Shown here: positions 9,113 to 17,243 of the stretch, piece by piece
Numbering within the stretch: the first letter of the stretch is position 1
How the letters are laid out: the number at the start of each line of letters is the position of its first letter
Assembly: GCA_026415325.1 (NCBI GenBank)
Contig: JAOAHH010000126.1
Span: forward strand, 1-64,000
DNA length: 64,000 bases
Direction of reading: 5' to 3'
Origin: Thermodesulfobacteriota bacterium
GTDB taxonomy: Bacteria > Desulfobacterota > WTBG01 > CAIYCZ01 > CAIRTM01
Program-made: the position numbers and the translations under genes
The notes under the pieces: generated by a model
The model's input: the letters and a program-made list of their open reading frames with translations, nothing else
The model's database searches: none
Told to the model about the DNA's origin: nothing

Positions 9113-9831
9113 CGTTTATGCTCCTCAATCTCATAGCGGAGATACCGCCTTTTCATCCAGCACACGGCAAGCAGATCGAGAAATGAGCGCACGATTCTGT
9201 TGCGAATGTTATATTTTGGCGTCCCAAAGCGTCGAGGACGGTGTTGCACGGGAATTTCTTTGACGCGTCCACCCTCAAGCTTCACCAATGTGGGAAAAAA
9301 CCGATGCATCCCCGTATACAATTTAAGCCGCTGCGCATACTCGCGACGAAACGCCTTCAGCGAACAGCCTACATCCTTGATGGTTTCACCGCTCAGCCAG
9401 TTCCGTATACTGTTGGCAATGATTGATGAGAGCCGCCTTATTATATTATCATGTCGCTGTCGGCGCCACCCGCACACAAGATCATACTCGCCAATATCGG
9501 CAAGCAACGCCGGGATATCGTGGGGATCGTTCTGCATATCCGCATCCATAGTGATGATCACATCCCCCCGCGCAGCCTTAAATCCGGCATCAAACGCAGC
9601 GGTTTGACCACAGTTTCTCGCAAAACGGATTACCTGAACCCCGGGGAACCGCTGCCGCATCAGCTCGAGCTGTTCGCTACTGCCGTCGGTGGAACCGTCA
9701 TCGACAAAGATGATTTCATAGCTTCGCCGCAGCTCCTCCAGCACACCAATAAGCTCTTCGGTAAGCGGAACTATATTGTTCCGCTCGTTATAGACCGGAA
9801 TCACCACGGAAAGATACGGAAGCGCACTCAT
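9100..9831 (-). CDS. GT2 polyprenyl-phosphate glycosyltransferase (ArnC/DPM-like)
   Basis: This 243-residue soluble GT-A enzyme starts with the family pattern L-S-V-V-I-P-V-Y-N-E-R-N-N-I. It has the D-D-G-S-T-D-G-S nucleotide-sugar motif near residue 44, M-D-A-D-M-Q-N-D-P near residue 96 (the metal-binding D-x-D), and the acceptor-side element Q-H-R-P-R-R-F-G-T-P-K-Y near residue 200. Unlike ArnC it has no C-terminal membrane helices, so it resembles the dolichol-phosphate mannosyltransferase branch. It should charge undecaprenyl phosphate with a sugar for the GT39 enzymes downstream. Its ATG shares four bases (ATGA) with the upstream methyltransferase stop. The sugar cannot be predicted. Confidence 0.9.
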   Translation of the reverse strand: MSALPYLSVVIPVYNERNNIVPLTEELIGVLEELRRSYEIIFVDDGSTDGSSEQLELMRQRFPGVQVIRFARNCGQTAAFDAGFKAARGDVIITMDADMQNDPHDIPALLADIGEYDLVCGWRRQRHDNIIRRLSSIIANSIRNWLSGETIKDVGCSLKAFRREYAQRLKLYTGMHRFFPTLVKLEGGRVKEIPVQHRPRRFGTPKYNIRNRIVRSFLDLLAVCWMKRRYLRYEIEEHKRCYR

Positions 9832-10373
9832 GGGAACCCCTTGTACCGCAAAACCAGAGCAGCCGCGATAGAGGCAACAATCAGGAAAAAATACTGTTCA
9901 CGGTTTTCATACCAGAATACTGCAAAGCTCCACTTCTTTCGTGATGCTTTCGGGTAGGGGCTGAGTCGCGGCACCAGGCTTTTGACTTGCGCTGCATACA
10001 TGCGGTACTCATCGCCAAACAGATCTTCAAGCCACCGCATTTCTTTTTTGTATTTGCGGGGGAGGTAGTTGTAAAAAAATATGCCGAGTGCAACAGGCAA
10101 GAGCAGCAGGCAATAACCCCATCCCATAATACAGAAACCGATAATGAGAAAGAGCCTGCCGAGATACAACGGATCGCGAAGATATGCGTATGGACCGGAT
10201 GTGGTTAGTTCCTGTTTTCGCAACAAGTGACCGGCAGCCCATATTCGTATTGCTTCACCGATGCAGACAAAAACAGCACCTGCTCCGAGGGAAGCTGCGG
10301 TCGGCCGGGCAAGCACCACCGTTGCTCCAATACCCGCCACAAGTCCAAGTGTCTTCAGATGTCGTATCTTCAC
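9828..10373 (-). CDS. Isoprenylcysteine/phospholipid methyltransferase-like membrane protein
   Basis: The 181-residue protein has about four to five membrane helices and the ICMT/PEMT family signature: G-P-Y-A-Y-L-R-D-P-L-Y-L-G near residue 66, and a C-terminal stretch with L-P-R-K-Y-K-K-E, L-F-G-D-E-Y-R-M-Y and V-P-R-L-S-P. These bind S-adenosylmethionine in membrane methyltransferases that act on lipids or prenylated substrates. The start is GTG at 10373, chosen because an AGGAGG lies about 6 bases upstream. It is the first gene of the minus-strand envelope operon, so it may methylate a lipid-linked intermediate of that pathway, which is inference. No bacterial substrate is assured for this subfamily. 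Confidence 0.75.
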   Translation of the reverse strand: MKIRHLKTLGLVAGIGATVVLARPTAASLGAGAVFVCIGEAIRIWAAGHLLRKQELTTSGPYAYLRDPLYLGRLFLIIGFCIMGWGYCLLLLPVALGIFFYNYLPRKYKKEMRWLEDLFGDEYRMYAAQVKSLVPRLSPYPKASRKKWSFAVFWYENREQYFFLIVASIAAALVLRYKGFP

Positions 10374-10408
10374 AAAAACCTCCTCGGTCCAAATGCACTG
10401 TCTCTTTC

Positions 10409-10414
10409 ATTATA
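10409..10414 (-). promoter_or_regulatory. -10 element of the envelope operon
   Basis: Read on the minus strand, a perfect TATAAT lies 35 bases before the GTG start of the methyltransferase-like gene. The expected -35 position (about 10432-10437) has no good match, so an activator may be needed. The adjacent response regulator is a candidate. The rest of the 10374-10600 divergent gap shows nothing else I can identify. Confidence 0.4.
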
Positions 10415-10600
10415 CTGGGGAAGCAGCATGACATAGATGCGTGAAGTACGGATTACGTCCATATTAAAAAAAATTAATCATCTTGTAAAGAAATTAACGG
10501 TATGCTGGAGTTCCCATGAACTAGTTGCAAAATCAACCCTTTTATCATACAGTGCAAGTTTGCTTCCTTGTCATACGGCTCTTTACTGAGGATGGTAACG

Positions 10601-11242
10601 ATGACGATACACATCAAAATCTTTTCCGATTACATCTGCCCGTTCTGCTTTATTGGGAAGGGTATCATCGACAGCTTAAAACAAGAGTTCCCGATAATTG
10701 AAGAGTGGCTTCCGTTTGAAATTCATCCTGAAACGCCTCCGCGCGGTGCATTGCTGGCCGAACATCTGCCGCATATTGACTGGGACGAGCTGTATTGTCA
10801 GCTGCGCGTTACCGGTGCACAATACGGCATTGTGTTTGGCGATGTCCGCATGCTGGCAAATTCACGCGAAGCCCTTGCAGCATCTGAATATGCGCGCGAC
10901 TGCGGCATGCATGAACGCATGCACCAGGCACTCTTTCATGCATATTTTACCGAATGCAAGAATATCGGAAACCGACAGGTGCTCCTTGACCTTGCCCGCG
11001 ATATCGGTCTTGATCCAAAAGGGCTTGCCGCCGCGCTTGATGCCAACAGCTATCAGGAACGCCTCGATCGCAGCGCTCGTGAAGCACACCGCCGTGGCAT
11101 TACCGGTGTTCCGACGTTCATCATCAACGGCAGCATCAGCATCGTCGGCGCACAGCCACTTGATGTCTTCAGAACCATGCTTGCCCGCATCACATGCGCA
11201 AAAACCAGCATAGGACAATCGCCGCCCGACCAAAGCCAATGA
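10601..11242 (+). CDS. DsbA-family oxidoreductase (FrnE-like)
   Basis: This 213-residue protein begins in the thioredoxin fold: I-K-I-F-S-D-Y-I-C-P-F-C-F-I-G-K, with a C-P-F-C active site at about residues 14-17. A helical insertion and the cis-proline region G-V-P-T-F-I-I-N-G near residue 172 follow, as in the FrnE/HCCA isomerase-like DsbA clade. These proteins are usually cytoplasmic, and no signal peptide is present here. The start at 10601 has GAGG about 9 bases upstream; ATG 10592 in frame is too close to it. The stop overlaps the next start by ATGA. The substrate is unknown. Confidence 0.88.
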   Translation: MTIHIKIFSDYICPFCFIGKGIIDSLKQEFPIIEEWLPFEIHPETPPRGALLAEHLPHIDWDELYCQLRVTGAQYGIVFGDVRMLANSREALAASEYARDCGMHERMHQALFHAYFTECKNIGNRQVLLDLARDIGLDPKGLAAALDANSYQERLDRSAREAHRRGITGVPTFIINGSISIVGAQPLDVFRTMLARITCAKTSIGQSPPDQSQ

Positions 11243-12114
11243 GTCCACGAGATTCCGTCATTGCAAAGCTTTCGGGATTCTGGAGCCTGACCAAAGCACG
11301 GCAAACCATGCTGTTGCTTGCAACCGGCATATGTGGCTACCTGCTCAGCAAACCCGCGTCGCCTTCATGGCATGAGTTAGGGCGCGGCATTGCTGCGCTG
11401 TACCTTGCCATCAGCGGTTGTACAGCGCTCAATATGATCTTTGACCGTGATATTGATGCTAAAATGGTGCGAACCGCTGCCCGCCCCTTGCCGCAAGGCC
11501 GTCTCAATGTGATTGAGGCGGGCGTGTTCGGCTGCGGACTTTCGTGTGCTGGGTTGTGGCTTGCCTGGAGCCTCGGCACTGCATTCGGCATAGTGGTGAC
11601 CCTTGGGTTTTTGATCGATCTGTGCGTTTATACCCTGTGGCTGAAACGACTCACACCGTTTTCAATTCTTTGGGGAGGTGTTTCCGGTGGCATGCCGGCA
11701 ATGGCAGGCAGAGTACTTGCCACGGACACGATCGACACCATCGGCATCCTGCTTGCCCTTGCAATCATTCTCTGGATACCTTCGCATATCCTCACCCTGA
11801 TTATGGCGCATGCTGCCGACTATGCTGCAGCCGGAGTTCCGGTGTGGCCGAATCGTTTTGGCATGCATGCTACGCGGCGCCTGATTGCTGCAACAACACT
11901 GCTTGACGCTCTGGTGTTCATCGCCTGCGCAACGCTGCTTAATATCACCACACCAGCATACTGGGGCGTGGTGGTCTCCAGCATCGGTATTACGGCAATT
12001 GCGCTTTGGTGTTGGACACAGCCGCATCCGCGTCACGATTTTATGCTCTTTAAAGCAGCATCGGTGTATATGCTCCTGTCCTTTATGCTGCTTGCCGGTG
12101 GCAGCATACTTTGA
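11239..12114 (+). CDS. CtaB-like UbiA prenyltransferase (heme O synthase-like)
   Basis: The 291-residue protein has about eight to nine membrane helices. It carries the first Asp-rich motif of protoheme IX farnesyltransferases, N-M-I-F-D-R-D-I-D-A-K-M-V-R-T, followed by R-P-L-P-Q-G, and a second element A-D-Y-A-A-A-G-V-P-V-W-P. The usual T-P-P-H-F-W-x-L stretch is I-P-S-H-I-L-T-L, so the protein is a divergent member. CtaB makes heme O for terminal oxidases; no oxidase gene lies in the window, and another prenyl acceptor is possible. The start is the ATG overlapping the DsbA-like stop (ATGA), 15 codons after a longer in-frame start. It is co-transcribed with the DsbA-like gene. Confidence 0.75.
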   Translation: MSPRDSVIAKLSGFWSLTKARQTMLLLATGICGYLLSKPASPSWHELGRGIAALYLAISGCTALNMIFDRDIDAKMVRTAARPLPQGRLNVIEAGVFGCGLSCAGLWLAWSLGTAFGIVVTLGFLIDLCVYTLWLKRLTPFSILWGGVSGGMPAMAGRVLATDTIDTIGILLALAIILWIPSHILTLIMAHAADYAAAGVPVWPNRFGMHATRRLIAATTLLDALVFIACATLLNITTPAYWGVVVSSIGITAIALWCWTQPHPRHDFMLFKAASVYMLLSFMLLAGGSIL

Positions 12115-12141
12115 GAGGCGTACGAGAAAGACGAAATATCG

Positions 12142-12171
12142 TTGACGAGCTAGGGTAAACTCCGATAAAGT
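12142..12171 (+). promoter_or_regulatory. Candidate promoter before the secreted-protein/bio genes
   Basis: TTGACG (12142-12147) and TAAAGT (12166-12171) are separated by 18 bases, giving 5/6 and 4/6 matches to the housekeeping consensus. The position, about 70 bases before the start at 12242, suits initiation of the two secreted-protein genes and possibly the bio genes behind them. The 127-base gap also holds a weak 5-bp inverted repeat (CAGGC / GCCTG, around 12182-12203). Confidence 0.35.
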
Positions 12172-12241
12172 GCTTCACATGCAGGCACCATGAGGGAGCC
12201 TGTATGTTCTGATGTTCCATAACAATAGAAGGGAATACGAT

Positions 12242-12757
12242 ATGAGAAAAAGCTCACTCGCGCTGGTCGCGATCATACTCCTCTGGCCATGGTTCTCCGA
12301 TGCTGTCACGCATCAGCCATCACCACCGCTCAAAAGCCAAACACCAGCCGGTGCCAAGCTGGTCGTGAGGATTAGCCTTGACAGCTCTCCCGAAACACGG
12401 CATACGCCAGGCGTGCATGTTGTTGTATGTCGGCCTGAGGTTGTCCAGCAGATACAGGCAGTGCGCAAGACCGGCAGCATCATCGCCCAGCAGAGCGGTG
12501 CCTACCGAGCGCTGCTCAGCGATATACCGTTTATGGAGGGCAAGGCAGCAGAGGCCGCTGTTGCCAATATGGTGACCGACGAGAATGACCGCTGCACGTT
12601 TGAGCAGCTTTCCGCAGGTTCTTATGTTCTGTTTGCAACGTATCATGACCGTACCGAAGCCGGCTATTGGATGCTGCCGATCACCCTGAAAAACGGCAAA
12701 AAGACCGCCGTGACGCTGTCCAGAAAAAATCTGACAGAATATGCCAAGGACAAATAG
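12242..12757 (+). CDS. Secreted protein of unknown function
   Basis: I do not recognise this gene. From the ATG at 12242 it encodes 171 residues with a signal peptide at residues 1-22 (K-S-S-L-A-L-V-A-I-I-L-L-W-P-W). The mature part begins with a Pro-rich stretch. Its C-terminal half looks like a beta-sandwich: F-E-Q-L-S-A-G-S-Y-V-L-F-A-T-Y resembles strands of carboxypeptidase-regulatory or Cna-B-like domains, which often decorate surface proteins. A longer frame starts at 12212, but the later ATG gives a proper signal peptide and has GAAGGGA upstream. Its last 17 bases overlap the next secreted-protein gene, so the two are probably co-expressed and may work together in the periplasm or envelope. 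Confidence 0.6.
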   Translation: MRKSSLALVAIILLWPWFSDAVTHQPSPPLKSQTPAGAKLVVRISLDSSPETRHTPGVHVVVCRPEVVQQIQAVRKTGSIIAQQSGAYRALLSDIPFMEGKAAEAAVANMVTDENDRCTFEQLSAGSYVLFATYHDRTEAGYWMLPITLKNGKKTAVTLSRKNLTEYAKDK

Positions 12758-13643
12758 CCGCCAGTACTTTCTCCTCCTGCTCGTTGCTGCCGCTGCGTTC
12801 GTTGTGACCGGTACGGCATGTGCCGGCACGACGACACGCACCTTTGTTGTGCCCCATGATGATCTTCGCCAGAGCGGTGCCACTGCTCTGGCAATGAGCA
12901 TCGACCTATATGGGGCTACCGGCACGATTATCCCAACGCAGGATCCGATCGCAGTGCTCCGTGCAACGGTCACCTATGGTGATACCGAGCAAGAACCTGC
13001 ACTCATTGCAGGAGTAGATAACGCGACCTTCACGGTGACGATGACATCCGGATCAGCGGCACCGAACGGCTCTGCTGTATCGCAGTGGGATATCAGGGTG
13101 AGCACGGTATATACCGTCCCGACGGATCTCACTCTCTCGTGCTCGTCATCCACCCTTTCGGCAGACCTCGGAGGGCTGCCGCTGCGCAGCTGTGTGATGG
13201 TGCTCCAATCTTCGTCACTAAACGCTGACTGGCGCATCCCTGTCCAGGACAGGGTGCAGGTTCTGGTTGTTGCGGCCCGGGCATCGTCGGTACTCCTGAA
13301 TCACCTTGGCAATACTAATTTTGAGGCCTGCGGGCTGATCTGTGCGACAAGCCCTGTGCAGTGCACCTTTGCCGGCAACTTTGCCGCAGGTGACCACAGT
13401 CTAACCGCGATTCAGATTGGTGCACAGGCTGACATCGTCATACCTGAACAGGTCGGGGCACGAATAACAATGCACCCCTTACTTTCACGGATTCAGGTTG
13501 CCGACAATGGATGGCAACAACACCGTCGTCTTCCCTTTTCTACGGTATATCTGACGAACGATTACAGCACACAGGATATCACCGTCACTATGGATTTCAC
13601 CGCGATTGCCACACAGGTTTCTCTGATGCGTGAACCCCGGTGA
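12741..13643 (+). CDS. Secreted beta-rich protein, toastrack-like C-terminus
   Basis: This 300-residue protein has a signal peptide (residues 1-29, cleavage near A-C-A-G) and an almost entirely beta-strand-rich mature region full of Ser, Thr and Val. Residues about 180-295 resemble the LiaF/DUF4097 'toastrack' pattern: repeated short strands, N-H-L-G-N-T-N-F-E-A, A-D-I-V-I-P-E-Q-V-G-A-R-I, then W followed by Y-L-T-N-D-Y. Such domains occur in envelope-stress proteins, but function cannot be assigned. Cysteines at about residues 139, 152, 197, 201 and 207 could form disulfides, fitting the DsbA-like gene nearby, although that protein lacks a signal peptide. It lies 76 bases before bioF. Confidence 0.6.
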   Translation: MPRTNSRQYFLLLLVAAAAFVVTGTACAGTTTRTFVVPHDDLRQSGATALAMSIDLYGATGTIIPTQDPIAVLRATVTYGDTEQEPALIAGVDNATFTVTMTSGSAAPNGSAVSQWDIRVSTVYTVPTDLTLSCSSSTLSADLGGLPLRSCVMVLQSSSLNADWRIPVQDRVQVLVVAARASSVLLNHLGNTNFEACGLICATSPVQCTFAGNFAAGDHSLTAIQIGAQADIVIPEQVGARITMHPLLSRIQVADNGWQQHRRLPFSTVYLTNDYSTQDITVTMDFTAIATQVSLMREPR

Positions 13644-13719
13644 GACGTTATCGAAGATCACCCCGGCAATCCGCATCTGAGGAGAATATCCCGTAACCCG
13701 TTGCAGCACAGCCGTACTG

Positions 13720-14886
13720 ATGATCGATACTGCACATGAAATGGAAGAATTGCAACGCCTCGGCAGGCTCCGGACGCTGCGGCAAATTGCATCTGCACCA
13801 GGTCCAACAGTTGTCGTTGAGGGTAAAACCTATCTCATGTTTTCCTCAAACGACTATCTCGGACTTGCCGCCCATCCCTCTATGATCAAGGCAGCGGCAG
13901 CCGCCGCTGCCAAGTGGGGGGTCGGTGCCGGTGCATCCCGGCTTGTGAGCGGGACGATGCTCCTGCACGAAGAGCTTGAACGGGATATCGCCTGGTTCAA
14001 ACAAACAGAAGCCGCTCTGCTATTCGGCTGTGGGTACATGGCAAATATCGGGATTCTCTCTGCACTTGCTGGTCCCGGTGACGACATTTTCAGCGATGAG
14101 CTAAACCATGCAAGTATCATCGACGGCTGCCGCTTGAGCCGTGCACGCACAGTGGTCTATCCGCACTGCGATATTCATGCGCTTGAGGGTATGCTTGCCT
14201 CCTCCCAGGGGCGGCGCCGCATCATTGTAACCGACGGTGTGTTCAGCATGGATGGCGACATTGCCCCCGTGCCGGATCTCCTCAAGCTTGCACGGCGCTT
14301 TGACGCGGTGCTTCTCCTCGACGATGCTCATGCAACCGGTACGATTGGGAAAAACGGCAAAGGCACACTTGAGCATTTCGGCATTGGCCACTGCCCCGAC
14401 AATGTTATGATCATGGGCACGCTGGGAAAAGCACTTGGCTGCTTTGGTGCATTTTTTGCTGGTACGGTATCTTTGCGCACGTATCTCATCAACCATGCAC
14501 GCAGTTTTATCTTCACGACCGCACTGCCGCCACCGGTTGTTGCTGCAGCACGCGAAGCGCTGCACTTCCTTATCCAAGAACCTGAACGGATCAAGCGCCT
14601 TCAGGACAATGCAGCATACCTGCGGACGGGACTAAGGAGCATCGGCTTTACCATTGACGAACATCCCACTCCGATTATCCCCCTGATGGTCGGTGCATCC
14701 GATCGTGCAGCGGCATGGGCACAACGCCTCTTTGACAAAGGGTTGTTCATCACTGCCATCAGGCCTCCGGCAGTACCTGAAGGGACCGCACGATTGCGGC
14801 TCACCGCACTGGCGACGCATACCCGCGAACATCTTGACGCCGCGCTCAATATCATCAAAGAAACCGCTCATGGCTATATACGATAA
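13720..14886 (+). CDS. bioF: 8-amino-7-oxononanoate synthase
   Basis: This 388-residue enzyme is a PLP-dependent alpha-oxoamine synthase that condenses a pimeloyl thioester with alanine in biotin synthesis. Diagnostic parts are F-S-S-N-D-Y-L-G-L-A near residue 46, L-N-H-A-S-I-I-D-G (His stacking on PLP), L-D-D-A-H-A-T-G near residue 205, and the PLP lysine in M-G-T-L-G-K-A-L-G near residue 236. Length and motifs favour BioF over Kbl or ALA synthase, and the following bioH-bioC genes support this. Its last 17 bases overlap bioH. bioA, bioD and bioB are not in the window. Confidence 0.9.
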   Translation: MIDTAHEMEELQRLGRLRTLRQIASAPGPTVVVEGKTYLMFSSNDYLGLAAHPSMIKAAAAAAAKWGVGAGASRLVSGTMLLHEELERDIAWFKQTEAALLFGCGYMANIGILSALAGPGDDIFSDELNHASIIDGCRLSRARTVVYPHCDIHALEGMLASSQGRRRIIVTDGVFSMDGDIAPVPDLLKLARRFDAVLLLDDAHATGTIGKNGKGTLEHFGIGHCPDNVMIMGTLGKALGCFGAFFAGTVSLRTYLINHARSFIFTTALPPPVVAAAREALHFLIQEPERIKRLQDNAAYLRTGLRSIGFTIDEHPTPIIPLMVGASDRAAAWAQRLFDKGLFITAIRPPAVPEGTARLRLTALATHTREHLDAALNIIKETAHGYIR

Positions 14887-15673
14887 CCAGCTTCACTACA
14901 CCGTTACCGGCACGGGAAGGCCGCTCCTGCTGATCCACGGCTGGGCAATGCACCGTGGCGTCTGGTGCCACGTTGTCCGTGAGCTTGCCGATTGCTGCAC
15001 AACTATTACCGTTGACCTCCGCGGCCATGGAACAGCACGTACCCTTCCAGGTCCGTATGATTTTCAGACCTATGCCGACGACATCACGGCGCTCTGCAGG
15101 CAACTTCGGCTCGGCAACGTCACGGCTCTCGGCTGGTCGATGGGCGGCTCCGTGCTGCTGCAGCTCATGCAAAGTTCTCCAGGCGTTATCAGCGCGCTCG
15201 TTTTCATCAGCAGCACGCCGTGTTTTGTCAAACGCAAAGATTTCCACGCTGGCTTGCCCCGCGCTGTGGTCGAGCGGCTCCGGCGCCGCATTGCATGCGC
15301 ATATCCCGGAGCACTTGGGATGTTCCACGAACTGCTGCTGACCGAGAAAGAATACGCCTGCATGGCAACCACACCAGACTATGAACTGCTGGTGCACCCT
15401 CGCTTTGCACCTACCGCGGCAGCCGCTGGTGCGTCGCTTTCGTGTCTTGCAGATGCGGATTTCCGGCCACTGCTTGAGCGCATCAATATACCGACATTGC
15501 TTATCCACGGCAGCAATGACCGGCTCTGCTTGCCCGAAGCCGCAGCCCTGATGCACCGTTGTATTCCGGATGCGCGCCTGGTGCTGTTGCCTGATACCGG
15601 GCATGTCCCGTTCATAACCCGTTGCGCCGACGTTGTTGCAGCAATCCGCAATTTTCTCGGATGTCTGCCATGA
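14870..15673 (+). CDS. bioH: Pimeloyl-ACP methyl ester esterase (alpha/beta hydrolase)
   Basis: This 267-residue alpha/beta hydrolase has the oxyanion motif L-I-H-G-W-A-M-H, the nucleophile elbow G-W-S-M-G-G-S (Ser near residue 82), an Asp in H-G-S-N-D-R-L and the catalytic His in D-T-G-H-V-P-F. G-W-A-M and G-W-S-M-G-G are typical of BioH. The enzyme removes the methyl group that BioC puts on malonyl-ACP, releasing pimeloyl-ACP. The ATG at 14870 overlaps bioF; the frame extends upstream only as a shadow of bioF. Placement between bioF and bioC makes the assignment safer than sequence alone. Confidence 0.88.
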   Translation: MAIYDNQLHYTVTGTGRPLLLIHGWAMHRGVWCHVVRELADCCTTITVDLRGHGTARTLPGPYDFQTYADDITALCRQLRLGNVTALGWSMGGSVLLQLMQSSPGVISALVFISSTPCFVKRKDFHAGLPRAVVERLRRRIACAYPGALGMFHELLLTEKEYACMATTPDYELLVHPRFAPTAAAAGASLSCLADADFRPLLERINIPTLLIHGSNDRLCLPEAAALMHRCIPDARLVLLPDTGHVPFITRCADVVAAIRNFLGCLP

Positions 15674-16485
15674 CACTGATTGATCGCTCGTTTGTCAAAA
15701 AATCTTTTGCTACAAGTGCTGCAACCTATGACTGCTATGCAGGCTTACAATATCGCATGAATACCCGATTAATCGAGCGCTATTGCACCGAAGATCTGCA
15801 CCCGATGCGGATGCTTGATATCGGCATGGGCACCGGCAATCTGGGCATGCAGCTTCTGCGCCGCTTCCCTAATGCTTGCCTCGTTGGGTGCGACCTGGCA
15901 GCGGCCATGATCGAGCGTGCCCGCTTGAACATTGTTGCTGCGGGGCTCCACGCGACAGGTCTTGTTGCCGATGCAGAACAGCTTCCCTTCATGTCCTGTT
16001 CGTTTGACCTTGCGGCATCTGCCTTCACCTTTCAATGGCTTGAAGATTGGTCGCTTGCGCTGAATGAAATTCAACGGGTGCTGCGGCCTGGCGGCGTCGT
16101 GCTCTTTTCAGCGTTCGGCAGTCAGACCTTTTACGAGCTGCGATCATCCTACCGTGCTGCCTGCGATGAAACGGGGTATGATCAGGGCGAAGCATTGCAG
16201 CTTGCAACAACAGCAGAAAGCGTCAGCACATCGTTTGCGGCGTGTAATTTATGTGATCTGCGCATCGAAACCTTGACCCATGTCTCCTTTTATCCCACGG
16301 TCAATGACCTTATGAGGGCAATTAAAGGTATGGGCGCGCGCAACGCTTCGGCACGCCGCAATAGAACCGCCGGAGTGCGCGCAATATGGAACCGTATGGT
16401 TGCACACTATAGTGAGGAATTTGGCTGTCCGACCGGCATTCCGGCAACGTTTGAAATCATAATGGGCGCTGCCCGGAAATTGTAG
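15670..16485 (+). CDS. bioC: Malonyl-ACP O-methyltransferase
   Basis: This 271-residue class I methyltransferase starts M-T-L-I-D-R-S-F-V-K-K-S-F-A. The R-x-F-x-x-x-A-x-x-Y-D opening is typical of BioC. The SAM motif L-D-I-G-M-G-T-G-N-L-G follows near residue 47, then D-L-A-A-A-M and the P-F-M-S-C-S-F-D-L post-I motif. BioC methylates malonyl thioester to start pimelate assembly on the fatty acid machinery. The start codon overlaps the bioH stop (ATGA). It is the last gene of this plus-strand group and converges on a GT2 gene 11 bases away, with no clear terminator between them. Confidence 0.9.
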   Translation: MTLIDRSFVKKSFATSAATYDCYAGLQYRMNTRLIERYCTEDLHPMRMLDIGMGTGNLGMQLLRRFPNACLVGCDLAAAMIERARLNIVAAGLHATGLVADAEQLPFMSCSFDLAASAFTFQWLEDWSLALNEIQRVLRPGGVVLFSAFGSQTFYELRSSYRAACDETGYDQGEALQLATTAESVSTSFAACNLCDLRIETLTHVSFYPTVNDLMRAIKGMGARNASARRNRTAGVRAIWNRMVAHYSEEFGCPTGIPATFEIIMGAARKL

Positions 16486-16496
16486 CCTGCAGGAGG

Positions 16497-17192
16497 TTAG
16501 TGGAGGTCTTTTTTAAGGTTAAAGTAGAGAATCCAGTAGAACACCGCTATACCGTCTTTCCAGTTGATTTTTTTCCCCTCTGAGTAATCACGGCCGCTGT
16601 AGGATATGGGAACTTCATAGATGCGGCATTTAAGCTTTGCAAACTTTGCGGTCAGTTCAGGTTCAACCCCGAACCGGTTTGAACGCACGGTAAAATGTGG
16701 CAACAGTGAAGCCCTGAACACCTTATAGCAGGTCTCCATATCGCTCAGATTGATATTCGTGAACATGTTTGAAAACGCTGTCAGTATCCTGTTGCCGACA
16801 TAGTGCCAATAGAGAAGAACGCGGTGTGGGCCTCCGAGAAACCGCGATCCGTAGACCACATCTGCCCTGCCGTCCAAAATCGGCGCAATAAGCTTGTGAT
16901 ATTCCTGTGGATCATATTCAAGGTCGGCGTCCTGAATGATAACGATATCACCCCGAACATGCCGAAAACCTGTTCGCAGCGCAGCCCCTTTCCCTTGATT
17001 CTTGTCGTGCAGAAACACTCGAATGGTGTCGCAGGTTCCCTCAAGTGCCTGTACCATCTCGCGGGTGCCGTCGGTCGAGCAGTCATCAACAATGATGATC
17101 TCCTTGTCAAGTTCAACCGCCTGCACCCGGCGCAGTGCTTCCTGAAACGTAGGGCGTTCGTTATACACTGGCATCACGACAGACACCTTCAT
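16497..17192 (-). CDS. GT2 glycosyltransferase, dolichol-phosphate mannosyltransferase-like
   Basis: The 231-residue enzyme has the GT-A start V-S-V-V-M-P-V-Y-N-E, D-D-C-S-T-D-G-T near residue 36, the metal site Q-D-A-D-L-E-Y-D-P near residue 87, and Y-G-S-R-F-L-G-G near residue 113. It lacks the C-terminal membrane segments of ArnC-type enzymes. This clade transfers mannose or glucose to polyprenyl phosphate on the cytoplasmic side of the membrane. It follows a lipoprotein gene on the same strand and lies at the end of a dapB-sigma factor-lipoprotein run. The window has another GT2 of this general type at 9100; the two differ in their C-terminal halves. Confidence 0.88.
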   Translation of the reverse strand: MKVSVVMPVYNERPTFQEALRRVQAVELDKEIIIVDDCSTDGTREMVQALEGTCDTIRVFLHDKNQGKGAALRTGFRHVRGDIVIIQDADLEYDPQEYHKLIAPILDGRADVVYGSRFLGGPHRVLLYWHYVGNRILTAFSNMFTNINLSDMETCYKVFRASLLPHFTVRSNRFGVEPELTAKFAKLKCRIYEVPISYSGRDYSEGKKINWKDGIAVFYWILYFNLKKDLH

Positions 17193-17243
17193 CTATCTCA
17201 TCCTTTCCACCATGATCGGTATATTCCGGTTTCTGGTTCTCGG

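Noticed and set aside
10525-10548. Promoter TTGCAA/TATCAT before the DsbA-like gene
   Set aside because: The spacer is only 12 bases, too short for sigma70-type recognition.
14101-14577. A 158-codon minus-strand frame inside bioF
   Set aside because: It is antisense to conserved bioF motifs, shows no similarity to a protein family and has no ribosome site.
14855-15676. A 273-codon open frame on the minus strand opposite bioH
   Set aside because: It is a shadow of the well-supported bioH/bioC frames; its translation is Cys/Gly/Arg-rich with no family motif.
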